Shown: positions 18,360 to 26,875 of the stretch, one piece after another
How positions within the stretch are numbered: position 1 is the first letter of the stretch
How the letters are laid out: each line of letters starts with the position of its first letter
DNA from: Deltaproteobacteria bacterium
GTDB lineage: Bacteria > Myxococcota_A > Polyangia > Polyangiales > Ga0077539
Direction of reading: 5' to 3'
Assembly: GCA_947477565.1 (NCBI GenBank)
Contig: CANJUR010000040.1
Location: forward strand, 1 to 41,037
Length of the DNA stretch: 41,037 nucleotides
The notes under the pieces: generated by a model
Databases searched by the model: none
Seen by the model: the letters and a program-made list of their open reading frames with translations, nothing else
What the model was told of the DNA's origin: nothing
Position numbers and translations under genes: made by a program

Positions 18360-20617
18360 CGCTTGCGTCCCTGCTTCGACACCTTCGGCCGGGCCGCCGC
18401 GTGCTTCTTTCCGTGATCTTTCCCTTTCCCCTTCCCCTTCCCTTTCCCCTTCTTTTCGCGCTCGCCCGGAACCCTTCGCAGGGACTCCCGCGCGGTGCCA
18501 GCGAGTCGCAGAAAGATGGTGCGCCGCGCGAGGGAGATCTCCGCGATCTCGATGGTGATCTGATCGCCCACCTGAAAGATCATTCCAGTGCGGCTCGAGC
18601 GCAGTCGCAGTCCAAGATCGTCGGCTTCCCACGATCCCGCGGCGACGGACTCGAGCGGCACCATCCCGGTCAGAAATGGCTCGTCGATGTCGAGGTACAC
18701 ACCCAGGCTTCCGAAGCCGGTGACCGTTGCGAGGTGCACTTCACCCAGGTGAAGCCGCGCCACTTCGCAGCGGTAGAGATCAAGCACCTCTCGCTCCACG
18801 TCTACGGCGCGGCGCTCGAGGCGCGAGCAGTCGGCGGCGGCGACGCTGAGCCCGTCGGTGTCCGTACGCTTCCCGGGCTCGCGGAGCCATCGGCGAATCT
18901 CGCGGTGCACCAGCAGGTCGGGGTACCGCCGGATCGGCGAAGTGAAATGCAGGTATGCCGTCGCCGCGAGCCCTCGGTGACCGGTGTTGAACTCGCTGTA
19001 CCGCGCCTGTGGCATCGCACGCAGGAGCAGCATTCCCAGCACCCGCGCCTCCGGGGTGCCGCGAATCTTTCGGAGGAAATCGGAGAGCATCTTCGGCGAA
19101 TCGACGGCCTCGTCGTCGATGGGGTGTCCGAGCGCGAGCGCCGCCGCCAGGAAGCGCTGAAACGCCTCGCCCTGCGGTCCGCCATGCACACGATAGATGC
19201 CCGCGAGCCCCTCCTGCACGCACGTCTCGGCGACGATCTCGTTCGCCAGGAGCATGAGGTCTTCGATGAGTGCGTAGGCGCGCTTCACCCCCGCGTCGCG
19301 CTTGCTTTGAACGATGTTCACCGGGGTGACGTTGTCCTCGGCGAAGCGCACCCGGCCCTCGGGCAGGTCGAAGTCGAGCGCGCCCCGCCGCAGGCGCTTC
19401 GCCCGCAGGGTCGCCGAGCACTGATCGGCGGTGGTCACCATCGAGCGCATCTCGTCGCTCAACGGCGAAGCGACGCCCGCGTCGGTCCACCCCATGGCGT
19501 GGGCCACGCCGCCGTAGGTCAGCCGGCCGTGCGACCGCATCACGGCTTCGAAGATGCGTGACGCGGCGACGGTTCCGTCTCGCGTGAGGGTGGCCTCGAC
19601 GGCCAGGACGAGGCGGTCTTCGTTGGGCAGCAGCGACGCGATGCGGCCGGAGATCTCCTGGGGCAACATCGAGATCGCGCGGTCGGGAAGATAGACACTT
19701 GTGCCGCGCTCGGCGGCGTGGCGATCGAGCGCAGTGCCGAGGGAGACGTAATGCGAGACGTCTGCGATGGCGACGGTGACATCCCAACCGCCGTCGGCTC
19801 GCTCCGTCACGTACACCGCGTCATCGTGGTCGCGAGCGTCATCGGGATCGATCGTGACAAGGGGCCGCTCGCGCAGATCGACGCGCCCAATGGCGTCTGC
19901 CGCGGAGACGGTCGCCGGCAGCCGCGCCACCTCGTCGAGAACATCCTGCGCGGCGGGCATCTCGATGCCCTCCCGCACGGTCACCTTGCGCACCTCCGTC
20001 GCCAGCGCCCCCGGCTCGCCGAGAATCTCGCTCACCCGCGCGACGGGCACTTCGCCGACGTGCGACGGCCACTTCTCGATGGTCGCGACCACGACCTGAC
20101 CATCGCGTCCGACGACGTCGCCCTCGATCACGATCGGGCCGCGGATGCGAGCGTCTTCGGGCTCCAACCACGAGCCCTTCGGGCGCGCGCGCAGCACGCC
20201 CGGAACCATCGGAGAGCGACGCTTGAGCACCGCGGTGATGGCCCCTTCGCGGCCCCGCCCGCCGGGGCGCGCGACCGCTTCGACGAGGTCACCGTGCATC
20301 GCGCCGAGCACGCCGTTGGGCGCGATGAAGACGTCGCCCGCGCCGTCGTTGGCCTCGACGAAGCCGAAGCCGCGTGGGTTTTGAATGAAGCGACCCTCCA
20401 CGCGTCCGCCCTGGTCGCGCGGCAGACGGTAGCGCCCACCGGGCATCGCATGTACGAGCCCGCGCTCCACAAGTCGGTCGAGCGACTCGGTCACTCCGTG
20501 GCGCGCGGCGGGGCTTTCGTCGAGGGCCGCGAGCACCTCCATGACGTGGAGCGCGCGCGTCGGGTGCGCCGCAAAGACCTGAAGAAGCTTGCCATCATCG
20601 AGAACCGTTAGCGCCAT
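18356..20617 (-). CDS. rnr: ribonuclease R
   Basis: Processive 3'-to-5' exoribonuclease of the RNB family, degrading structured RNA in the cytoplasm. It has 753 residues. Order: N-terminal winged-helix part (1-65), cold-shock-like domains (about 70-200), RNB catalytic domain (about 250-580), S1 domain (about 640-715), and a Lys/Gly-rich basic tail (about 720-753). The four catalytic aspartates are in TIDPDDARDHDDAVYV: D257, D263, D265, D266. The YLHFTSPIRRYPDLLVHR block is also present. The tail contains five GK pairs encoded by a pure pyrimidine tract. The ATG at 20617 gives the natural N-terminus. It follows the beta-propeller gene by 46 bases on the same strand. Confidence 0.95.
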   Translation of the reverse strand: MALTVLDDGKLLQVFAAHPTRALHVMEVLAALDESPAARHGVTESLDRLVERGLVHAMPGGRYRLPRDQGGRVEGRFIQNPRGFGFVEANDGAGDVFIAPNGVLGAMHGDLVEAVARPGGRGREGAITAVLKRRSPMVPGVLRARPKGSWLEPEDARIRGPIVIEGDVVGRDGQVVVATIEKWPSHVGEVPVARVSEILGEPGALATEVRKVTVREGIEMPAAQDVLDEVARLPATVSAADAIGRVDLRERPLVTIDPDDARDHDDAVYVTERADGGWDVTVAIADVSHYVSLGTALDRHAAERGTSVYLPDRAISMLPQEISGRIASLLPNEDRLVLAVEATLTRDGTVAASRIFEAVMRSHGRLTYGGVAHAMGWTDAGVASPLSDEMRSMVTTADQCSATLRAKRLRRGALDFDLPEGRVRFAEDNVTPVNIVQSKRDAGVKRAYALIEDLMLLANEIVAETCVQEGLAGIYRVHGGPQGEAFQRFLAAALALGHPIDDEAVDSPKMLSDFLRKIRGTPEARVLGMLLLRAMPQARYSEFNTGHRGLAATAYLHFTSPIRRYPDLLVHREIRRWLREPGKRTDTDGLSVAAADCSRLERRAVDVEREVLDLYRCEVARLHLGEVHLATVTGFGSLGVYLDIDEPFLTGMVPLESVAAGSWEADDLGLRLRSSRTGMIFQVGDQITIEIAEISLARRTIFLRLAGTARESLRRVPGEREKKGKGKGKGKGKDHGKKHAAARPKVSKQGRKR
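18417..18457. repeat. 41-base homopyrimidine/homopurine tract in the 3' end of rnr
   Basis: The plus strand is uninterrupted C/T from 18417 to 18457, built from CCCTTT/CCCCTTCC-like units. The minus strand codes for the KKGKGKGKGKGK tail of RNase R. Such tracts can form triplex DNA and change length by slippage. Confidence 0.75.
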
Positions 20618-20663
20618 TGGGCGCACTCTCTACGCCCGGGCGATCAGCGGTCAAGGCTCGTTC

Positions 20664-21824
20664 TCAGGGCGTTCCGGCGATGGCGTGCAAGGCGCCGTCG
20701 TCCGCGCCCACGACGAGCAGGCCGTCGCCGATGAGCCGCGGACCGCTGTCAACGTCCGCGCCGATGGTCATTCTCCACGCTTCGGAGTTGTCCTGCGCGA
20801 TTGCGTGAACCTGATCATCCTCGCCGCCGACGAAGGCCCATCCATCGCGATCGACGCAGGCGCGCGAGCGAACTGGCGCGCTCGTCGGCACGCGAAAAAC
20901 AAGGGTGCCATCTGCTGCCCGCAGACCGTAGATGCCACCGTCTTCCGCCCCCACGACGATCACCCCGTCGGGCCGCAAAGTGGGTGTCGCGCGCACGCCG
21001 AGTCGTCGCGCCGCGCCTTCAGTACGGAAGTTCCATCGGGTCTGGCCCTCCACGTCCACGCAGCGCACGGTGCCGTCCGCGAGGCCCACGACAAACGTCC
21101 CGTCCGCGAGAGCGAGCGGCCCTCCGTAGAGGAAGCTACCGAACTCGATTCGACGCACCAGGCGTCCGTCTGCCGGGTCGATGACGGCGACGCTGCCGCG
21201 CATCTCGGGCACGAGTAGCGCCGACGCGGAGGCGAGCGCCTGCGGTCCGAAGACGTGTCCTGCCAGTGGTTTGGTCCACCGGAGTTCGCCGGTGCGCGTG
21301 AACGCGCGGAGGTCGCCGGACGCCACGATCACGTCCCCGTTGGGGAGCGCAAAGACCGGCGCGTCCATGTCCTCCGGAACGGCCGCGCGCCAGCGCACCG
21401 AGCCACGGGCGTCGAGGGCCACCACCTCGCGGGCATCGCTTCCGATGACCGTGAGTTCACCGACGGACGCCGACGACGAGAACACCCGCGACGAACTCCG
21501 GTAGGACCACCGAACGACCCCGTTTCGATCGACCGCCTGGATGGTCCCGTCGAGGGAGCCGAAGACCGCCCAGCCATCGCGGGTGAGCCCCGGCGAGGAA
21601 AACACCCGGCGCTCGGTGCGCACCCGCCACACGATCATCGGGTGCCGATGGGGTCCGCGGAGCGCCGCCCCGTCGATGCCGATCGAGGGCGTCGCAAAGG
21701 CCGAGACGAACAACGGCGATCGCTGATGGTTCGCGACCTCGTGCGCGGGCAGGGAGCGACCGCCGCCGAGGCCAGTGAGGCCCAGCGCTGCGACCAGCAC
21801 TCCAACCCGCGAGCGCTCCCGCAC
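20664..21824 (-). CDS. PQQ-type beta-propeller repeat protein, predicted exported
   Basis: Exported protein of 386 residues built of PQQ-like propeller blades similar to BamB (YfgL). The repeat pattern of about 35-40 residues is clear: VFSSPGLTRDGWAVFGSLDGTIQAVDRNG, ELTVIGSDAREVVALDARG, PNGDVIVASGDLRAFTRTGE, LADGTFVVGLADGTVRCVDVEG, PDGVIVVGAEDGGIYGLRAADG and DGWAFVGGEDDQVHAIAQD. A signal peptide is likely (VGVLVAALGLTGLGGG) but no lipobox Cys is present. It starts two bases after the stop codon of the 1682-residue TPR gene, so it belongs to the same transcript. A protein-binding or scaffold role is most likely; the quinone-ligand residues of true PQQ enzymes are not evident. Confidence 0.88.
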   Translation of the reverse strand: MRERSRVGVLVAALGLTGLGGGRSLPAHEVANHQRSPLFVSAFATPSIGIDGAALRGPHRHPMIVWRVRTERRVFSSPGLTRDGWAVFGSLDGTIQAVDRNGVVRWSYRSSSRVFSSSASVGELTVIGSDAREVVALDARGSVRWRAAVPEDMDAPVFALPNGDVIVASGDLRAFTRTGELRWTKPLAGHVFGPQALASASALLVPEMRGSVAVIDPADGRLVRRIEFGSFLYGGPLALADGTFVVGLADGTVRCVDVEGQTRWNFRTEGAARRLGVRATPTLRPDGVIVVGAEDGGIYGLRAADGTLVFRVPTSAPVRSRACVDRDGWAFVGGEDDQVHAIAQDNSEAWRMTIGADVDSGPRLIGDGLLVVGADDGALHAIAGTP

Positions 21825-21826
21825 TT

Positions 21827-24800
21827 TCAGGAGTCTTGGAAGCCGGCCAAACGACGTGCTTCGAGGAATCGCTCGCTCAGCGCGACGCGCACCAGCCGAC
21901 CTGCCGCCGGAACCTCGTCGATCACCCTGCCCGGTAGCACCCCCGGAGGGGCGAGCGCAGCGATGGCGGCGGGGAGATCACCCGTGGCGAGAAGCGCGAT
22001 GCGATCACCGAACTCCAGCGCGGCTCCGTGAATCACCGCCGGGTCGAACGGGCGCTTGAGCACAGCGCGGGCCGCTGGCGTGAGTTCAGCGTGCAGATCG
22101 CGGGGCATTTGGCGAGTGATCGAGCGCGACAGCGCATCGAGCCGCACCGGGTCTACCCCGCCAGGGCTGAACATCGGTTCGAACTGCCGGAGCAGCGCGG
22201 TCATGACGAGGGTGAACTCCGCCACGTCCATGCGCAGCGGCAGCGAGAGACCCTGGGTGATCAGGAGCAACGCACGGGCGACTGCGAAGCGGGTGACGAT
22301 GGAGGGCGGCGCTGCGGAGGCCACGAGCACCTGCGCGGGCGAGCGCCCCACCGGCAGCGCAATGGCGGGCAGCTTCGACGCCAGGAAGATCTCCACATTG
22401 CCAAGGTTGAGAAGATGCGCCCACCGTTCGATCTCGGCACGCAACCCATGCGGGCGTCCGCCCAGCCGATCAGCCTGGCTCGACTCCAGGTTGAAAGGCA
22501 CCAGCGGATCGAGCACGGAAGAGGTCCGCACGAGGATTTCCCGCAAGTCTGCCGGGAGCGCTGGGGGAGCCAGCAGGTCGAGCACGGCCGGGAGGAGGCT
22601 CTCGATTCCGCCACCCGCGACGACTCCATCGGGCGCGAGCGCTCGCAGGTCGTCGCTGGCCACCCCGAGTGTGACGGCGATCGAGGCGACCACCCGCTCT
22701 GCATCCCTCGACCCACGGAGGCGCTGCCAGGTTGCGAGGCGCTCAAGCGCAACCACGTCCCGCACGTTCCGATCGACGCCCACGCGAACATCCTCGGCGC
22801 AGGCCTTGAGTGCCTCGTCCGCGAGCGCCGAATCTCCGAGCGCGCCTCGTGCCAACGTCGCCAAACGAAGACCGTAGCGTGCCCGTTCGGCCGCCGTGCG
22901 CGCGCGCACGACAAGCACCTTGAGAGCCTCGACCTCGCGGGTCCCCTCGCCGTTTCGCTCATGGAAACGTGCGAGCCGCTCCCAGGGACGCGGGTCGTTC
23001 GAAGCCGCCTGCGCGACCCGGCGCCACGCGGTCTCGGCGCGCTTCGGATCACCGAGCTTCTCGTCGAAGAGATCGCCTAGCTGCAGCAGCAGTTCGAGTC
23101 GTTCACCGCCGTCGGCGCTGCTCTTGGCCAGCCGGATGCGAGCATCCACAGCGCCGGACCAGTCCTCCGCCCGATCGGAGAGTCGCACGAGGGTCCGAAG
23201 GGCCACCTCGTGATCGGGGACAAGGGAGGTCACAGCCCGCAAGAAAGTGCGGGCACGATCGAGGTCGTCCACACGCTCCGCGGCCGCTGCGCCCCGCAGG
23301 TAGATCGCGAGGGCGGACTCCGGGGCGAGGTCGCTCGCTCGCGCGGCCAGGTAGCCGCTGATCACCTCAAGTTCCAGCGCGGCGTCGGGTGATTTCTCCA
23401 GGAGTTCGAGAGCTAGCGAGAAGGCACCCTGGTGCCCGGGATCCCGACGCATAGCTTCGAGCACGGCGGCCAGCGCCCGCGCGTTGTCGTCGGCAAGGTC
23501 TCGCCAGGCCATCGCCGCCGCGGTGAGCGCGTCCGTCGAGAGCCCGATGGTCTGGATCTCCATCGCCGCCCGCTCACGGAAGCCCACCGCGATGAGGTCT
23601 TCGCCTCGCGCAGTGGCGACCCGTGCGGCACCCAGCAACGCCTCGACACCCGGAGACGCCTCGATCACCGCGGCGTACGCATCGGCCGCCCGCGGGAGTT
23701 CGCCCAGGGCCTCCGCCGCCAACGCCACGCGGCCCCAGTGCGCGGCCCGCTCCGCCGGATCGACCGTGATCGCCGCCAGCGCGCGAGAAACCCGCTCGGC
23801 CCTGGGCCAGTCACGCTCTGCGCGCACATCGACATCCAACGCGAGCAGGAGGCGACGGTCGCAGATGCCACGATCGAAGAGTTCCCAACGCAAATGCTGG
23901 GCTGCGCGGAGTACGTCGGCACCTGCCCGTTCGGCGACCCTCGAGGCAGCGTGCGCCAGCGGAAGCGCATCCCCCGCCTCGTGCATCCCGAGCGCGAGTT
24001 GGCGCAACACGAGGAAGAGTTCATCCCACCGCTCGCGATCGGCGTAGTGGCGCTCGAGGGCCCGCAGCCCTTCGGCGTGCATCGGGTCGAGTTCAAGGAT
24101 GGCCGCGAACGACAGCGCCGCCGAGGCGAGGTCGCCACGCTCGAACAAATCGATGCGCGCGAGTCGCTCGAACACCTCGATCCGCGCCGCGGGCTCGCTT
24201 TCCGTTTTGAGCTGCTCAAATGCGCGCTCGGACACATCGACATCGCGACCCGACGCCAGCAGGAGTGCTTGCTCGGTAGAGGCGATCAATGGGTCGGACG
24301 GAGCCAGCGCGCGGGTACGGGCGAGCACCTGAAGCGCCTCGGCCCGACGGTCCGCCTGCTCAAGCATCTCCGCAGCCAGTTCTCCCAGGGCCACCGGGAA
24401 TGTGCCCGTGTCCCGCGCCTCGATCGCGCGCTCGAAGAAGGTGCGAAGCACCGTCGATATGTTCGCTCCATCATGCCGCGGCGCGCGCAGGACCAGCGTT
24501 GCGAGGCACGCGTCCGTCCGTGCAGTCCGCCATCGCTCCCACAGGCTCCGCGCGGCCAGTTCCGGGTCTGTCTCCGATCGCCGCAGCGCGCTGCGAATCG
24601 CCGCAACCTGAACCACCCCAGCGTCTCCCTTGACCTCCTCGAGCGCCACAGCGACATCGGAAACCGCCCCGTGTCCCCGCAGTCCGAGTTGCGCCGCGAT
24701 CTCCGCCACACCGACGTCGCCCGGCAAAAGCCGCTGGAGTTCCGCGATGTTGACGGCCTCGGCGTCCGTCGGGGTGCTCGTCGCTGCCGACAGCAGCAGC

Positions 24801-26875
24801 AGCGTGGCGATTCGCAGCGGATCAGCCGCCGTCGATCCTTCGCTCCGGAGAGCGGCGGAGAGATCCTCGGTCCGAGCGAGCGAGACCGCCGCCCGAGCCG
24901 CGAAAGTTTTCACGGCAGGCTCGGAGTCACCGTCGAGCAGCGCGAAGAACGCTCCGTTCGCGCCGTCGTCGCCCGCACGACGGGAGGCCTCGGCTGCGGC
25001 CAGGCGGGCCCACTGCCCATCCCCCGAAGTGAAATCGAGGACCGAAACCTCCGCCTCGGCCGCCGCCCGAAGTGAGACCAGAAGCCGATCGGTCGTCTCC
25101 AGCGATCCCTGCAATGCGGCGGTCTCGGCGGGGTCTACGGACCCACCACGCGCCAGCAGGCCCGCTCGAACCACGGAACCATGGACATCGAATAGCGCAG
25201 CTGCAGCCTGGGCCACGGCTCCTTCTCGACGCTGTTGAAACGCACGGATGAGGGTCTGCACTTGTGTCTGCGATGTGTCCGAGACGCTCCCATCAAGCGC
25301 AGGGGGCCGATCGGAGGGCACGACGACCGCGGCACCCTCCGCGACATCGACACGAGCCAGTTCGCGAGCATGCGCGACGAGGCGTCCCACGACGCTCGCG
25401 TCCGCAGTGGCATCCGCGGTGACGACCTCACCGACGATCGAAGCGAGGGCTGCCCCGAGGGCGTTTGCAGACGATGCGACGGCACTTCGAGCAGACAGCC
25501 GTCCGATGCCATCCAGGGCGTCCAGAAGCGGGCGCGCAGTACCCCTCGCTGTCGCAAGGCGCGCGAGCGTGAACCACGCACCGAGGTCGGACGGGTCGCC
25601 TGTAGTCGCAGCGCGAACTGCCTCAAGCGAGGCGTCAGAATCGTGCCCCTCGGACATGCGTGCTCGCGCGACGCGGATGCTCACCCCAAGCGCCCCGGAG
25701 GCGCAGGAGGCCCAGGCATCGAGCGCGCTTTCGACGTCTGCCGGACTTCGTCGCGAACCGCCGTCGAGCAGCGCAGCCAACGCAGATTCCACCTCCGATG
25801 GGCGGGCGGCGATCACCTGCCATGAGTCCCGCGAGGCATCGATGTCCTCGCCCTGCGCCGTGAAGGCGTGGAGCCAGCGGAGCACATCGTGCTCTTCGAG
25901 AGAGGCGGAGGCGAACTCTTCCGCACTCAGCCGCGCGGCGTCGGCCATGCGTGCCGAACCGAGCATCAACCGGCGCTGCACCCGCAGGCCGAGCGGAACC
26001 TCGGGTGCGAGCGCTCTCGCCCGATCGACGACCTGCTCTGCACGGGCCGACTCCCCAAGAGCGCCGTCGAGAAGGTCCGCAGCGTGGGCATACCATTCCG
26101 CGGCGTCCACGAAGCTCTCCGCCACCGCGGCTTCACCGACGAGCAGATCGACACGCGCACGCACCTCCGCAAGCGCATCGACGACATACGCCGTATCGAG
26201 GTCCTCCTCGTCACGCCGACGACTCGTTACCGAAGCCGCGAGCGCCGCGCCTCGATCGACCTCTGCGATCGCCTCGACCTCGACGAATTCCTCTTCGCCG
26301 TCCGCGTCGATGGTGAGGTCGGCGTCGTCGGAGTCGCTGAGTTCGTCTGCTTCGATGGTGAGGTCGGCGTCGTCGGAGTCGCTGAGTTCGTCTGCTTCGA
26401 TGGTGAGGTCGGCGTCGTCGGAGTCGCTGAGTTCGTCTGCGACTCCCACCAGGGCAAGCTCCGGGGCTTCGTCCTCGAAGACCTCGAAATCTTCATCGAC
26501 TTCGAGAGAAATATCGGACTCCAAATCTGCCTCCGGGGGCGCGATAACCACGCGCACCGCCTCCGAAGAAATCTCAGACTGGACCAGCGCCACCGCGTCG
26601 AGGGACGGCCGAGCATCCGTGTGCGCGACATCTCCGATCGACCCAAACATGTCGTCGATCTCGTCGTCTCCGAGGGCCAGATCGCCAAAGAGCGAAGTCG
26701 ACTTCGCGATCCCCAGGGGAGGCACCTCAGAGGCTTCGAGAGCACCGTCATCGACGTCGAGGAGGAACTCCCTGGTCACCGCCGGCGTCGATCCCTCGCT
26801 CGAAGGGCGGGTTGCGAACACGCCGACCCGCGGTGCCCGGGGAAGCTTCACACTGCTGTCGTCGCGGTCAGACAT
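21827..26875 (-). CDS. giant TPR protein (second of tandem pair) with acidic N-terminus
   Basis: Protein of 1682 residues, almost entirely helical repeats of TPR type (for example AALSFAAILELDPMHAEGLR, LARTRALAPSDPLIASTEQA, AETAWRRVAQAASNDPRPWE). The first roughly 240 residues are strongly acidic and probably disordered, containing three near-identical 15-residue units (ELSDSDDADLTIEAD). The last roughly 190 residues (1494-1682) form a separate domain shared with the upstream gene's product. No signal peptide or membrane segment is seen, so it is likely cytoplasmic. Its ATG (26875) overlaps the stop of the upstream TPR gene by eight bases (ATGTCTGA). Probably a large scaffold for protein assembly; no enzymatic motif is seen. 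Confidence 0.85.
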   Translation of the reverse strand: MSDRDDSSVKLPRAPRVGVFATRPSSEGSTPAVTREFLLDVDDGALEASEVPPLGIAKSTSLFGDLALGDDEIDDMFGSIGDVAHTDARPSLDAVALVQSEISSEAVRVVIAPPEADLESDISLEVDEDFEVFEDEAPELALVGVADELSDSDDADLTIEADELSDSDDADLTIEADELSDSDDADLTIDADGEEEFVEVEAIAEVDRGAALAASVTSRRRDEEDLDTAYVVDALAEVRARVDLLVGEAAVAESFVDAAEWYAHAADLLDGALGESARAEQVVDRARALAPEVPLGLRVQRRLMLGSARMADAARLSAEEFASASLEEHDVLRWLHAFTAQGEDIDASRDSWQVIAARPSEVESALAALLDGGSRRSPADVESALDAWASCASGALGVSIRVARARMSEGHDSDASLEAVRAATTGDPSDLGAWFTLARLATARGTARPLLDALDGIGRLSARSAVASSANALGAALASIVGEVVTADATADASVVGRLVAHARELARVDVAEGAAVVVPSDRPPALDGSVSDTSQTQVQTLIRAFQQRREGAVAQAAAALFDVHGSVVRAGLLARGGSVDPAETAALQGSLETTDRLLVSLRAAAEAEVSVLDFTSGDGQWARLAAAEASRRAGDDGANGAFFALLDGDSEPAVKTFAARAAVSLARTEDLSAALRSEGSTAADPLRIATLLLLSAATSTPTDAEAVNIAELQRLLPGDVGVAEIAAQLGLRGHGAVSDVAVALEEVKGDAGVVQVAAIRSALRRSETDPELAARSLWERWRTARTDACLATLVLRAPRHDGANISTVLRTFFERAIEARDTGTFPVALGELAAEMLEQADRRAEALQVLARTRALAPSDPLIASTEQALLLASGRDVDVSERAFEQLKTESEPAARIEVFERLARIDLFERGDLASAALSFAAILELDPMHAEGLRALERHYADRERWDELFLVLRQLALGMHEAGDALPLAHAASRVAERAGADVLRAAQHLRWELFDRGICDRRLLLALDVDVRAERDWPRAERVSRALAAITVDPAERAAHWGRVALAAEALGELPRAADAYAAVIEASPGVEALLGAARVATARGEDLIAVGFRERAAMEIQTIGLSTDALTAAAMAWRDLADDNARALAAVLEAMRRDPGHQGAFSLALELLEKSPDAALELEVISGYLAARASDLAPESALAIYLRGAAAAERVDDLDRARTFLRAVTSLVPDHEVALRTLVRLSDRAEDWSGAVDARIRLAKSSADGGERLELLLQLGDLFDEKLGDPKRAETAWRRVAQAASNDPRPWERLARFHERNGEGTREVEALKVLVVRARTAAERARYGLRLATLARGALGDSALADEALKACAEDVRVGVDRNVRDVVALERLATWQRLRGSRDAERVVASIAVTLGVASDDLRALAPDGVVAGGGIESLLPAVLDLLAPPALPADLREILVRTSSVLDPLVPFNLESSQADRLGGRPHGLRAEIERWAHLLNLGNVEIFLASKLPAIALPVGRSPAQVLVASAAPPSIVTRFAVARALLLITQGLSLPLRMDVAEFTLVMTALLRQFEPMFSPGGVDPVRLDALSRSITRQMPRDLHAELTPAARAVLKRPFDPAVIHGAALEFGDRIALLATGDLPAAIAALAPPGVLPGRVIDEVPAAGRLVRVALSERFLEARRLAGFQDS
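26309..26440 (-). repeat. 45-bp perfect tandem repeat, nearly three copies, inside the second TPR gene
   Basis: Copies 26309-26353 and 26354-26398 are identical; a third (26399-26440) matches for 42 bases. Each encodes an acidic 15-residue unit ELSDSDDADLTIEAD. Nucleotide identity without silent changes implies recent expansion or conversion. Confidence 0.95.

Noticed and set aside
23432..25075. 547-residue plus-strand open frame
   Set aside because: Antisense to TPR repeats, Arg/His-rich with no recognisable fold.
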